In this document: positions 34,673 to 47,800 of the stretch, piece after piece
Layout of the letters: every line of letters starts with the position of its first letter
Position numbering within the stretch: position 1 is the first letter of the stretch
Origin: Harmonia axyridis
Lineage: Eukaryota; Arthropoda; Insecta; Coleoptera; Coccinellidae
Reading direction: 5' to 3'
NCBI RefSeq assembly: GCF_914767665.1
Contig: NC_059507.1
Coordinates: 10,168,001-10,232,000, forward strand
Length of the DNA: 64,000 bases
The notes under the pieces: model-generated
What the model was told of the DNA's origin: nothing
What the model saw: the letters and a program-made list of their open reading frames with translations, nothing else
Database searches by the model: none
Position numbers and translations under genes: made by a program

Positions 34673-35389
34673 TCACAAGGTTCCATTAACATGACTTATT
34701 TTACGCAAAGTTTTTTGCAGCACATGAGCATCAGCTGGTTCGATTCTTTTGTAATAATGTTCTTTCGTCTCTACAACCTCAAAACCGAATTTTTTGTAAA
34801 AATCTATTGCTCCTTCATTGTTTACTTGTACATGTCTGTAATAAAAATTATCAAATTAAAATTTGAATTGAGTTGGCAAATCATAAAACATATAATTTCA
34901 ACACACTTAAACAGACTAGTGGTTATAAATAGCAAAATCCCTATTATACCCCAGTTATTATATTCATCCAAATAAATTAATAATATTCAAGAATAAATAC
35001 TCACAGGAATATACTGTCAAAATTACCATCTTGCTCTACATATTTTAAAACGTGTTGAACCATCATAGTACCTATACCTAATCTTCTGTAAGGGTACAAG
35101 CAGCCCAATGTCATTATATACAGTCTACGACTTTTTTCTGATGTATCAATGCGACAGCATACAGCACCCACTACAATATCATTGTAATATGCTAATTTAG
35201 CGAGTTCACCTGCTTCTAATACGTCTTTATAAAATTTATCATTATAAGAAACAGGGAAAACAACACTATTCAATTGCTTGAGTTGCTTGATGTTATGAGG
35301 AGTAACATTTCCTAGTTCTATGTTGGCCCTAAAAATAAATATTAACATTAGCAATTCGTGAAAAGAACCTAAGCAACAAACCTAGTCAT
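34673..35389 (-). CDS. san: N-alpha-acetyltransferase 50 / separation anxiety
   Basis: NAA50-type GNAT acetyltransferase (NatE), needed in flies for sister-chromatid cohesion. Exons on the minus strand: 35382-35389 (only ATGACTAG), 35005-35328, 34673-34835; 164 aa. The tiny first exon fits exactly: ATG ACT AG joins G GCC AAC to give MTRANIELGNVTPHNIK, the conserved NAA50 start. Family motifs seen are LNSVVFPVSYNDKFYKDVL, YIMTLGCLYPYRRLGIGT (R-R-x-G-x-G acetyl-CoA loop) and HVQVNNEGAIDFYKKFGFE. The start is about 560 bp from PLRG1, transcribed away from it. Confidence 0.95.
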
Positions 35390-35949
35390 GATTCAATTTG
35401 ATAGATTTTAAAATAAATAATCTAATCGGTAGAGCTTAATGTGTAACCCCAAAATATAAATCCATAAAACGAGAAAAATTGACAATTTTATAAATGTCAA
35501 GTCAATCATAGACACTCTTAGATAATTTAACATCAACCAATCAGTATATATGAACTACTACTAGATTTTTAAAAATGCGATGAAATTGAAGAAATATTTA
35601 TTGTAAGATGTAGAAAATCCCTTACAACCGATGTCTGAAAAGTTTTAAGGTATTGACCGGTTTACATGAAATAATAGTTTTCAGTCATTGTTGTAATTCC
35701 GTATTCCCTAGTAGTTGAGGTCAAATGAAAAATTTTGATTATGACCGTTCCACGTAGAAAAAATTAATTTGTTATTTTATTCAAAATTTTTAATTTTAAA
35801 TCACAATTTACTCTCATGATCTATGGTATCACTTTATTCGATGTTCATATATTGAGTGTTCTGTGATGTTTAGTCTAAATGCCTTCATAGAAAAAAACAC
35901 TCTTCTATAGGAAAAAAATTCAGATAGTTTATGTTTTGTTTTTATTAAA
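35390..35949. promoter_or_regulatory. Divergent control region san / PLRG1
   Basis: 560 bp between two opposite start codons; AT-rich. Likely a shared promoter region for two housekeeping genes. No specific motif was recognised. Confidence 0.5.
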
Positions 35950-37320
35950 ATGGAAGAAGTTCAGAGACATTCAGTTCATACTTTAGTTTTTAGGTCTTTG
36001 AAAAGATCTCATGATATGTTTCTATCTAATCGAGGGTATTTACCACCAGAAGACGAAAATGCGGAAAAGACATATCAAGCTACTAAAGCAAGGGACTTAT
36101 ATGGTGAAGTGTTTGATGATGTAAAGAAAATGAAAGCCATGAAAACTTTAAGAGATGTGGAAGCTGGACCAAATCCACCACCTCCTGGTACTAATCACAA
36201 TGTGGACAATGATACTACTGAAAATGCCCTTGTACCAGTTGCAGTTACAAATGACAATGCCTTGATGCGCACTAGTCAGAATTCAAACCAGAACCAGTTA
36301 ATGAATACTATTAAAAAAACACCAATTATGCCTAAACCTAAATGGCACGCACCCTGGAAATTATATAGGATAATTTCAGGACATTTGGGTTGGGTACGTT
36401 GTGCAGCAGTAGAACCAGGCAATGAGTGGTTTGCTACTGGTGCAGCAGATAGGATTATAAAGATCTGGGATTTGGCAACTGGCTCTCTTAAGGTATCCTT
36501 AACTGGCCATGTTAGTACTGTTAGAGGATTAGCTGTTAGTGCTCGACATCCATATTTATTCAGTTGTGGTGAAGATCGTCAAGTAAAGTGCTGGGATCTG
36601 GAGTATAATAAAGTAATAAGACACTATCATGGCCATCTCTCTGCGATATATTCCCTTTCACTCCACCCAACAATTGATGTATTGTTAACAGCTGGAAGAG
36701 ACTCTACGGCAAGAGTGTGGGATATGAGAACTAAAGCCAATGTACATACCTTAACTGGTCATACACATACAGTTGCAAGTGTTATAACTCAAGCAACAGA
36801 ACCACAGGTTATCACAGGATCTCATGATACTACAATAAGGTTATGGGATTTAGCAGCTGGAAAATCAATTTGTACCTTGACAAACCATAAGAAGAGTGTA
36901 AGAAATGTTGTATTCCACCCAACATCAAACATGTTTGCTTCGGGGTCGCCTGATAATATCAAACAATGGAAATGTCCAGATGGAAAGTTTATACAAAATT
37001 TGACAGGCCATAATGCTATTGTGAATTGCTTGGCCGTTAATCCAGATGGAGTTCTGGTTTCTGGAGGGGATAATGGTACACTTCATTTCTGGGACTGGAG
37101 GACAGGTTACAACTTTCAAAGAATGCAAGTTCCTGTACAACCTGGTTCAATGGACAGTGAGGCTGGTATTTTTTCAATGACATTTGATCAATCTGGCACA
37201 AGATTAATAACTACCGAAGCAGACAAAACAATAAAAATTTATAAGGAAGACGATGAAGCAACAGAAGAAACTCATCCAATCAACTGGAAACCTGATATCC
37301 TTAAACGAAGAAAGTTTTAG
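35950..37320 (+). CDS. Tango4: Pleiotropic regulator 1 (PRL1/Prp46; Tango4), intronless
   Basis: WD40 scaffold of the Prp19-associated part of the spliceosome. A single open frame of 456 aa from ATG (MEEVQRHSVHTLVFRSLKRS). The N-terminal 140 residues are polar with the PLRG1-type start. Residues about 140-440 form seven WD repeats, seen as KIWDLATG, KCWDLEYN, RVWDMRTK, RLWDLAAGK, a degenerate IKQWKCPDGK, HFWDWRTG and a last TIKIYKED blade. The C-terminus NWKPDILKRRKF is typical. There is no intron, unlike neighbouring genes, but the frame is intact. An AATAAA lies at 37384-37389. The gene is followed by another spliceosomal gene, RBM22, on the same strand. Confidence 0.96.
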   Translation: MEEVQRHSVHTLVFRSLKRSHDMFLSNRGYLPPEDENAEKTYQATKARDLYGEVFDDVKKMKAMKTLRDVEAGPNPPPPGTNHNVDNDTTENALVPVAVTNDNALMRTSQNSNQNQLMNTIKKTPIMPKPKWHAPWKLYRIISGHLGWVRCAAVEPGNEWFATGAADRIIKIWDLATGSLKVSLTGHVSTVRGLAVSARHPYLFSCGEDRQVKCWDLEYNKVIRHYHGHLSAIYSLSLHPTIDVLLTAGRDSTARVWDMRTKANVHTLTGHTHTVASVITQATEPQVITGSHDTTIRLWDLAAGKSICTLTNHKKSVRNVVFHPTSNMFASGSPDNIKQWKCPDGKFIQNLTGHNAIVNCLAVNPDGVLVSGGDNGTLHFWDWRTGYNFQRMQVPVQPGSMDSEAGIFSMTFDQSGTRLITTEADKTIKIYKEDDEATEETHPINWKPDILKRRKF

Positions 37321-38262
37321 AACTGAATATTTCATATTTTTATGTGTACATAGTTTTTTATCAACTCTCAATAAGTTTATTTTAATAAATTACATTTTGT
37401 GAGATTTTTTTTACTTAATACTGTATAGTAGTGTCAGGCTAGTGGAACTCAAAGAATAATTGATGAAAAAAAGACTGTATCATCTACATATTTGCATTAT
37501 ACTAAATTAATGTTCTCCGATGTAAACAAATCTGCTCATCTCACCATTTCTGAATGGAAAAACAAACGGATATTCAGTATTTTCTAGGCATTTCAGGATG
37601 ACCAAAAGGAAATAAATAATTCATCCATCAAAATTATATAGCGTAGGTGGGTTACTATTGGTATGAACCCATATTTGAACTGCTTGAAGCAACCTTTTAT
37701 CTCTCTTGTTTGAATTAATTCTTGATTAATTGATCTGATTTGGTTTCATCAATTAAAAATAGTATGGAGTATAGTACTGAGAATGTTACAAATCAACATA
37801 TGAAAATTTGGGAGATTTTTGAAAAATAACATGATTTTGGGGGAATTTTTGAGATCATTGGGGGTTTTTTCAATGAAGCAACATGGCAACCCTGTCGTTA
37901 GGGCCGCGGTACACGATACCACCTCTCTCGGTACGTCAGTGGCTGCCGGCTGGTAATTCATACGCAAATACCCTTCGCTTATTTATTTCATTTAATGGTT
38001 ATAATGAAACTAGAAGAGTGTCTCAATAAATTTTACATTTGCGTTATTGTGAGGTTTTATTGCTTTTTAATTCTATGGAATTGCACACCAGAGAAGAAAA
38101 CATAGAATTATTTTGTCATTAAGTCAATGGTTCATGTCAGGAGTTTTGACAGCTTATGAAGTTTATAAACGCTACTTTTTTACAAATTATCTCTGATGGT
38201 GGAAATTTATATTCCGTATAATTCATGTCTCAAATTCATTTGAGTTCATATCAATAATAATT
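37321..38262. other. Spacer PLRG1 to RBM22
   Basis: Holds the PLRG1 3' UTR with AATAAA at 37384-37389 and, near 37880-37965, a GC-rich stretch (GGGCCGCGGTACACG and similar) that may belong to the RBM22 promoter. No coding exon seen. Confidence 0.5.
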
Positions 38263-40300
38263 ATGGCTACTTCTAAAACAACAAATACTTACAATCGGCA
38301 AAATTGGGAAGATTCCGTGAGTACTTACCTATGACCAAGTACTGATATGGAAAATTCTAATTTTCTTAATTTCAGGATTTTCCTATACTGTGTCAAACAT
38401 GTTTGGGAGATAACCCTTATATTCGAATGGTAAGTTTTAAAAACGATATTTTTTCTTACACTTACTCATTTATTATTTTAGACGAAAGAAAAATATGGAA
38501 AGGAATGTAAAATATGTGCTAGGCCTTTCACAGTTTTCAGATGGTGTCCTGGAGCTAGAATGCGCTTTAAGAAAACTGAAGTATGTCAGACTTGCAGCAA
38601 ATTGAAAAATGTCTGTCAGACTTGTTTGCTAGATCTAGAATATGGGTTACCTATTCAGGTAATTAAACATTTATGTTTAAAGAGAAGTTGACTTCAGTGA
38701 GAATACTCGTGATTGAGTAATTTCACTGCAAAGAGAATTTATTTATTTGATTTTCACGTATTACGTTTTAGGTCAGAGATGCTGCTTTGAAAATTACTGA
38801 TAATCTTCCTAAAAGTGATGTGAATAAAGAATATTATATCCAAAATATGGAGAAGCAGGTACTTAAATTGAAAAATTCTTTAATAAGAACATGGGTTCAT
38901 GCATAAAATCCCATGATGTTAGGTCAAATAAATGTTTAAAGCAATATTAAATAAGAATATTAAAGTTTGCTTTGTGACTAGTAGTTCTGTTGTTAAATTG
39001 AAGAAATTCTACTAGAGAATGAAGTTATGTAAATAATTGGTTTCATGTTATTAATTAATTTTTTTTCAGTTGAGTAGATCAGATTCTGGTGCATTGGCCA
39101 ATAACAGTAAGCTAAATGAACCAAATGATCTTTTGATGCGTTTAGCAAGAACTGCACCTTATTATAAGAGGAATAGACCTCACGTATGTTCTTTCTGGGT
39201 CAAAGGTGAATGTAGAAGAGGTGAAGAATGTCCATATAGACATGAGAAGCCTACAGATCCTGATGATCCATTGGCAGATCAAAATATCAAGGATAGATAT
39301 TATGGAACTAATGACCCAGTTGCTGATAAATTACTGAAAAGAGCTGCTGCCATGCCGGCATTGCCACCTCCAGATGATAAAACAATTACGACTTTATATA
39401 TTGGAAATCTTGGAAATTTGACAGAACAAGATATAAGGTAAATAAATAGGTTGTTTTTTTATCTTCGAAGATAATATTTTGAAGAACAATAATGAAAACA
39501 AGAAGCTCACCTTCAATTTTCCAGCAACAAAACAGAACCCTACTACTTAATAGGGTCTGATTCTAGTAGATCCCTATTGTTGGTTACAAAAAATTGTATT
39601 AAAGAATTACATTCAACCTCTCTTTTATCGAAGTGAACTTGATAATTTTAATTTCAGTTTTGTAGCCTAGTAATTCAACACGAAAAATATTTAAAAGTTT
39701 AACTTTTACTTTTGCAATAGCCTCCAATTTTGTAATTGTTATATTAATGTTTTTAGGGACCACTTTTACCAATATGGTGAAATTCGAACTGTGAGCATTG
39801 TTCCTAAACAACAATGTGCTTTTGTACAGTATACAACTCGTCAAGCAGCAGAATCGGCAGCTGAAAAAACTTTCAACAAGTTGATCTTGGGTGGTAGGCG
39901 CCTCACAATCAAATGGGGAAGATCTCAAGGAAGAATTGGTCCTTTGATGGGAATTCAGAATATGGAAGTGTATGAACCAGTTCCAGGCTTACCTGGAGCT
40001 TTGCCAGAATTGAGCAATAATTTTTTCAATTTGGAACCTGGACATATACCATTGCCAAACATTCCTCCACCACCGTCTTTAATGATGCCTCAGTTGTTTG
40101 GTCCTCCTCCGCTACCTCAATTCTTTTTCAATCCACCACAATTGCCTCCTTTCGTTCCAAATCCAAGTGTTGCGGCTAGTGCTGCAAGTTCTGTAACTAA
40201 AGAACAGAGTATTGCTGCTGTTAAACCTACTGTGCATTATCCCAGTCAGGATCCTAGTAGGTTAGGTGCAACACAAATAACTACTGAAAGACAGGAATGA
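38263..40300 (+). CDS. RBM22: RBM22 pre-mRNA-splicing factor (Cwc2/Ecm2-like)
   Basis: RNA-contacting protein of the active spliceosome that binds U6 snRNA and the intron near the catalytic centre. Exons 38263-38316, 38376-38429, 38482-38658, 38772-38858, 39070-39437 and 39757-40300 give 427 aa (human 420). It begins MATSKTTNTYNRQNWEDS. An N-terminal Cys-rich zinc-binding part (ILCQTCLGDNPYIRM, ECKICARPFTVFRWCPGAR, two CQTC motifs) is followed by a CCCH finger (CSFWVKGECRRGEECPYRH) at about 160-185. An RRM follows at about 230-305 with TTLYIGNLGN (RNP2) and CAFVQYTTRQAAE (RNP1). The tail is rich in proline. Polyadenylation hexamer at 40413-40418. Confidence 0.96.
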
Positions 40301-41839
40301 AAGTGAACATGGATGGTAGGAGTCTTGATTTTAAATGTTTCCATTGTATTTCATTTCAACGATAGTGTTAGGAACCAATTTCTGTTAGTTACTTTGAGTG
40401 GCTTATATCAGCAATAAAATAATTTGTTTCATGTTTATATACATATGGATATATGTAAATTATAAATGAAGAATTTTTACTGAGCACATAGTCAATATGC
40501 ATTATTTATTCAACTTGACCTGTTTAAGTTATTTCCTATTTAAATAACGATATCATGTTGTAATATGCTATTTGATAGTATGAAAAATATCCTCGGTATG
40601 GTCCTGCTTCGTATTTACAGACCGCTTGACACATGTCAATGGTCAACTAAATTTTTCATTGACAGAGTTTTGGAGGTTAAAAATGGTCGATCTCTTCTAA
40701 TTTGTAAATAACTGATAGTTGTTAAGGGCTCTCAAGAGTATTTGTTTTATAATCAAAATAATAAAGTTTTTGAGTGTTATACGCTATGGAAAATATTGAT
40801 AAACAATAATCTGAAAATTAAAATGACAACTGTCAACCGGAGTGGGCGTGGTTACCGGTGACGGACACTCACCGAATTTTGAGGAAATATCACCGGTTTT
40901 TGAGGAATTTGACATATACGGACCACCAGCTTACTAACCAAGGTGATAAACGGACCATACCCTCTATTCACATCCTCATAGATTACACTTGAGATGGTGA
41001 GCTCACTTACTTTTGAAAAACCTCAAGATTAGAGTGGCGACTTTTGAAGGGACCAGCCTTCTTGGATTTAATGGTATTGGTTAATATTTTTTTTTTATAT
41101 TTATACAAATTAACAATTCCCACTTTTTATGTATTCAATGAACATCACATAATTTGAGAGCATTTGAAAAAAAATCTTTTGGTCTCCGAATTCTAATTAG
41201 GTTTCATAATAACCTATATCTGCAAACTCTTGTAGCAATTTTAAGTTCTGCAATCTTATCTGATTGGCAGAGTATTTTCCCTAAAATGATTTCAAATTTT
41301 TTTTATTTCCATTACTCGATGTAATACAAAACCAATTTTTTCATATATCCTTGAAATAAAGGAAAAAAAAAAGCAATAATTCAGACATATATTTATGAAA
41401 CAAATCAATAAATAGCAAAATAATATATTGTTCACTGAAGCTACAACAATCACATAAAAAGCTGCTCTTCACATTAGTGCATTATTCCATAATGGATATC
41501 AAATCGTACTATTTAAAATTTTTCAAAGAATGTCATACACACATCAGTTATTACCAATAAAAAACTCACATTACTATGATGTGGTTGATTTTTAATTGAC
41601 ACATTCGATTCATTTTAGTCTTCAAATTTAAAATAATACTTGTTATTTGCACAATCTATTCAAGTGAATTTGCCTGAGTATTTGAAAGCACATATCAATA
41701 TCAAAAAAACTGATTTGATTCAGTACTTTGTAGTATATTTCATAAAATCGCCGACAAGATAAAAATAAAAAATATTTCATAGATAACGATCAACTCAGTT
41801 ATTTACACATTTAAAATAATAATTTTTAACAACTTATGA
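40301..41839. other. Convergent spacer RBM22 / Cep97
   Basis: 1.5 kb with the RBM22 polyadenylation hexamer at 40413-40418, a terminal-inverted-repeat element at 40595-40961 and the presumed Cep97 3' UTR. No further gene seen. Confidence 0.6.
40595..40961. mobile_element. MITE with GGTATGGTCC termini
   Basis: A 367-bp element bounded by GGTATGGTCC and GGACCATACC. It is flanked on both sides by CTC, a possible 3-bp target duplication. Inner inverted similarity is patchy (GACATGTCAATGG against sequence near 40905). No coding capacity. Confidence 0.6.
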
Positions 41840-44800
41840 CTATTTTTCATCTACGCCACAATCATCAGTAGTCTTATCTGTAACTGTAATAGAGATTTCA
41901 GAGGTGTTCCTCCCGTTGAAGGTATCTTTGGTTTCTGAAACCGTTTTTAACACTCCATCGACAAGCGAACCAGCAAACTGTCGAAGGTCGGAAACATTAT
42001 GTTGATTTGACTGTTGAGAGTTATCTTTTTTCTTCGCACTAACAGGTAACGGTAGAGAAGATGGTCTGGTTTGCTTTTGGAATGGAAAATTTTTTGCAGC
42101 CTCACCCTTTTAAAAAAAAGATGATTAGATACAATGTAAAAACTGAACTTATACTTTACAAAAAGCACCTTACCTGAGGTGTATGTACAGCAACAATTTC
42201 TGTTTGTGTCGCTATTCCATTTTCCTTTTCACGGAGCGGACACCCAAGACCAGCAGCTTGACTAAACAAAGTCATAACCTTGACAATCTCCTCCATAGAA
42301 GATTGTAATTGATGTATCTTGAAAGGAAAAAAAGAGAATGATGTAAAAGCAAAAGTTACAAAAAAAAAAAATAAATTGATATTTAAAAGATAAGGGGACT
42401 ATAGGCAATCAACATGGAACCCGTAATTTAAACTGTCAGAATGTGATTTGACATGGAAACAACTTCAACCAATGTCCTAAAATGAATTCATGAGGAGTAC
42501 CTGATCGAAATCTTGTATACAGGGTGATTCACCGGGATGGCTTCTAAGTTTATGGAAAACTAATCATAATTTTGAGCTGAAAATTTGCATATTGAGGTTT
42601 GAGACAATGATCTTTCTCCCTAAAATATTTTCAGATCTCTACAACTTCCGGTTATACCGGAAACAGACTACTACTTCCTTATTTCAAATGGCACACCCAG
42701 TATATTATTGCATCATTAGATAGTTTTTCCGATGGCAATTTCGGAAATATGCCATACCTTGAGAAAAACTCAAACGGTTCATGAGTTATTGGGATTCTTA
42801 TGAAAAAAAAGGTGGCGATGAGGACTCACATTTTTTTTTAATATTTCAGCAGAAAAAGCTTTTTCCGAAAAATTTTTTTTCTTTTTCGATTCCGCAAATA
42901 CGTAGTATTATAAGACTGTTTTCGGCTTGGACTAAAAATGTACGAGGTGTTTATAAGAGGATCATGAACTTGGACAACTTAAAATCATCAAAACTCAAGA
43001 TTTTCAAATTAGAACCTATATTTTTTATTATTTCAGTCGATTCTACGTACAAAAATAGTGGGGGTTACTCAAGCAAACCCTATACCTAAAATGAATACTT
43101 CAAGAGTTATCAGGAAAGAACTTCAAATGAGGAAAAAACGCTATTTATAACTGTGTAAATAACTGTCTATTACTTCCGGAAAACACAGAAAGAAACTAAA
43201 ATTCGATGTTTGGATAACTAAATTTTACATTTCATGAATTTTAATTAATTTTTCGTTGGGATTGTTGAGAAATCCATAAACCAATACAATTTTCAATTAC
43301 GAATAATTCATTACAATTCTTGATATGTCAAATTTAGTTAAGAAAGCTTCGAATTTTAGTTTCTTTCTGTGTTTTTCGGAAATCGCAGATTACTCCACAC
43401 AGTTATAAATAGCGGTCTTTCCTCATTTAAAGTTCTTTCTCGATAACTCATAAAGTATTCATTTTAGGTATAGGGTTTGCTTTAGTAACCCCCACTATTT
43501 TTGGACGTAGAATCGACTGAAATAATAAAAAATATAGGTTCTAATTTGAAAATCTTGAGTTTTGATGAATTTGAGTTGTCCAAGTTCATGATTGGAAAAA
43601 GCTCTTTCTGCGGTAATATTAAAAAAAAAATGTGAGTCCTCATCGGCACCATTTTTTTCATAAGAATCCCAATAACTCATGAACTGTTTGAGTTTTTCTC
43701 AAGGTATGGCATATTGCCGAAATTGCCATCGGAAAAGCTATCTAATGATGCAATAATATACTGGGTGTGCCATTTGAAATAAGGAAGTAGAAGTCTGTTT
43801 CCGGTATAACCGGAAGTTGTAGAGATCTGAAAATATTTTAGGGAGTAAGATCACTGTCTCAAACCCCGATATGCAACTTTTCAGCTCAAAATTATGATTA
43901 GTTTTCCATAAACGTCTAATAGGCCATCCCGGTGAATCACCCTGTATTTGTGTTACATTTTTTCGATAAGCAGAGTTGTTTGGTGAATCTATTAAAAAAA
44001 TTACCTGGTTTTGAAGAACACTACAAGTTTGAGCAAGATGTTTTATTATTTCCCCATTTTCTTCATTTCTGAGATCGGTCATTGTATAGTTCTTCGCCAT
44101 ATTATCAGGTTGAATCGCTGAAATTTTTTTCCATAGGGCACTTATGGCTTCAGTCTGTAACATTTGAATTTTTCTCTCACTTTCTAGAGCTGCTTTAGTA
44201 TTTTCCATATCACTAGCTAACTTTCTGAAATGGGAATAAAATTGTAAGTATAAAAACTAATAAGATTTCATCTATGTTCCCCGTAATAGATATCTACTCT
44301 ATTGAGAATAACGCAGAAAAAATGATGAGGAAATGTAGTTTGAAGCCGGCATAACTCTTTTTCCTTACGTGACGATTTCTGCGAGTTCACTCATACTGCA
44401 TTGAATTATACTTACTGAATATATTGGTTGGCTCTTTGGCTTTGGAGATCTCTGAATATTTGCTGCACCTCTTTATTCTTATTACGAGTGTAATACCCTC
44501 TCCATATTTTCTGAATGCAAACTGCAGCCTGTTCGACCCTATCCTCCATGCTACTGTTACTTCCAGCCTCTGAATCCTTCAACTGTCTTCTCTCTTCTGC
44601 TTTCATTTGAATAGTCTGTAATTTGGAGTCACAAACAGAGTCATCGTCACTACTAACTGACTTTCTTAGAATTGATGTTGGTTGTTTCTTAGGAGTCGAT
44701 TCTGTTTTACTAAAAATTAAATAATCATGAGCTAATATTTATTCATAATATAAATCACGGAGTGGCGAGTTTTTGAATGAACAAGTGTTAGAATGAGCCT

Positions 44801-47800
44801 TCAGTACAAGTATTATACATTATTTTCTCTAATTCACTGTATTTTCATTGAAATTGATGGAATATTTCCATAAATATCATTTAGTGATTTTTGCATTGAA
44901 AAATTTTGGTTGGCAGAACTGTTTCTTGTATCACAAATTTGACAGATAATAGATGAGTACCAACATATAATAATGAAGTATAACCAAGAAATCTGTGCAA
45001 GGCTACCAAAATAATTTGCCGACAGGTAAAATAAGGAAGAATATTCAATATTCAAATATTGATAAGATGAATTTTACTCACGTCGAATTACTGTTGCTAA
45101 TAACATTTTTGTGTCTTGTTGGTGTTGGAGAAACAATCTTTTTATAGTTAGAATTCACTGAAGAATTAAATCGTGAAGATATTGGTGTTCTCAAATTCTT
45201 CGGTGAACCTGTCACGTTTTTAGCCTTAACATTGACGATAGGTGTTGTTCGAGAGCTTTTTGTTGAAGATGTGATACTAGGAGAATTCATCCTGTTCAGG
45301 GAAGATGGCCTATAATCTGGGCTCATCAGCGATTCAGGTACTGGCACCATCTTGGAAAGTGCTTGTAAAGGGCTATTGGCAGGTTCTGAATCTAAAAAAA
45401 GGTGCAGAATTCAAGGAAATTACAATTATTGAACGAATATAGGTGTATGGAAATAACATTTAGGGAAATCAAATTCATCAAAAATATTTTACTACAGATG
45501 TTTCTAATATATTACAATTACATTGCAGTAATAGGCTATTTGAAAGTTTTCAAATCATCTCAAATTATTTAGTGATTTATTGAATGATTAATATATAATA
45601 TATATGATCAAGAATTATTCGTATTTGTCATTTATGATATTCATTCAAGATTTAGAAGCATTATTCAAGCTTATTAAAAAAGAAATAAGAACCTACCTAA
45701 ACATTTATCCAAAACCATACTTTGGGACATATCGGTTGTAGTGTTCTTATCAGAATTGATAGATTGCGATAATAGACTGGGATCCATACTATGAGACATA
45801 ATTGAAAAACTGCTTTCACTGGCACTGTTTGAATTATAATAACTTGATGACATCCTATCTGGTGATTTAGAATAACGAGATGCTGAAAAATTATTTGATC
45901 AATTAAGATCACAAAGAGAGAAAAAAATAAAATAGAAAGAAGAAAAACTTTCAAATAAATTTCTATAAATCATTGATATTTTTTGAGCGGTCTTCTCATA
46001 TATATTTAGGTTTTTTGCTATCCAAAGCTGCAAACTCATGTACTCAAAAGCTTTTCTCATTTGTTCAGTTTTCCATATTGAATGATGTTTGAATTATGAA
46101 TAAATGAAATATAGAGAACTTACTAGGTGGCTTCATAAGGTTCTTAGCACTATTGAGTTTCTTTCTTGTCATTGGTGATGGATTAGGACTTTCACCTGAA
46201 ATATAGAAACTAAATTTGGAACAGAACAAAGCATCTCAAATATACCGTTTGATTCCTGATCTCTCAGTTGCCTTTGATGTTGTTGAGCTTTGCTCAATAT
46301 AAGGCGTAGTTTTCTGTCTTCTTCAGTTTCCAAAGTTTCACCACTGAGTGGACAAACACTTGCAAGATATTGAACAAGTTCACTGTGATCGCCTATTCGA
46401 AAATGTCTACCTCTACCTTGAGAGTATAACCATTCAGCTCTCAAGCTGAAACATGATAACAGAAGAATGTGAAAATTATGGCTACATAAAATAATATTAT
46501 TGTTTCTGTTGGTAAATAATATAGCGTGGAGAAAAAGATGATTTTCATTATATGGACATTAATTTTATATTACTTTACCTTTCTATAGCATCAACAACAT
46601 ATCCATCTATAACTGTAACATTCATAAGCCAATTTATAACAAAAGGTCGATAGTCAAAGCCTCTGATATTTTATTAAGGAAAACACAATGAAAATAAAGG
46701 ATTAAAAATCATTGTGCATCATTTGAAATATATACTGGCAAGTGTTTATTTATAATTTGAATTATTGTATTAAATTAACTCTATTATATTGTGTGTCTGT
46801 TTTCAATATCGATTCAACCGTTTTCTCTTGTGAAGAATCGTAAAAGAACGAAAATGTGAAAAGTTTCAAAACTTTTTTCGAACACAATATTTTTTTGTCA
46901 AATCAATGTAGAATATCGTAAGTAGCATGAGTCTATCCTTGAGGATATCAATTCAAATAGCCTCTTGAATTGTAATGTGATACAGAAAGTAATATTGCGT
47001 TTTATCATGAGAAGACCAATTAAATTGATGTTTTCTCATGAAAAAATTGGAAAAACTGTAATGAATCTTACATGATGAATGACTTGAGTGAAATGACAAC
47101 AGTAAAAAGCTACCCAAGAACCATATAAATGTTAAAAAATCCTATGTTTTTGTAATGCAAATTATATTTTACAGGTGGCCCAAAAGTTTGCTAATATAAT
47201 CTATAAAAAAAAAGCTCAGAAGTTTTAATTGCACCCATGAACAATAGGTGATTTGACCAGATTTTTATGATTTAATAATATTCAAAGCAAATCTAGTACT
47301 TAGACTGCTGGAAGATGCCAAGTATAAAAAATCATGATCTAAAACTAAAACATGCTGATTTATAGCCAAAATAATTAACACAAACAAGTATAAAAAATAT
47401 TTAAAATGGAATCTGACCTATCAATCATTCAGTTTGAATCTAAAATTTCAATCATGCCAAACACCAATTTCGAAAACCCTACCCTGTTCAGAAAAGGATA
47501 CATGTTTTTACCACTCATATTAACACAAGGATTGTTAGCAATTGAGATGCTTGTTAAGTTAGTTAAATGTACCAACTGAGATATTTCATTCAAATCACTA
47601 ATATTATTGTTAGCGAGAGTTAAATTTATCAAGCTTATAGGTAAAAATCTATCACACTGCACCAAATGATTTATCTTGTTGTTATGAAGGTATAGTTCCT
47701 GAAATTTGAATCCAATAATGATCAAATGCATTCAGTTTAAAAAGGTATTGGCTACTTACTTTGAGATTCTTCAAAAATGAGATATCATTTATGTGTACTA

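Noticed and set aside
47429..47511. Extension of Cep97 exon 4 past 47512
   Set aside because: Reading on to the next stop would lose the conserved FDYRPF block; a GT at 47511 joined to 46660 gives the family sequence in frame.
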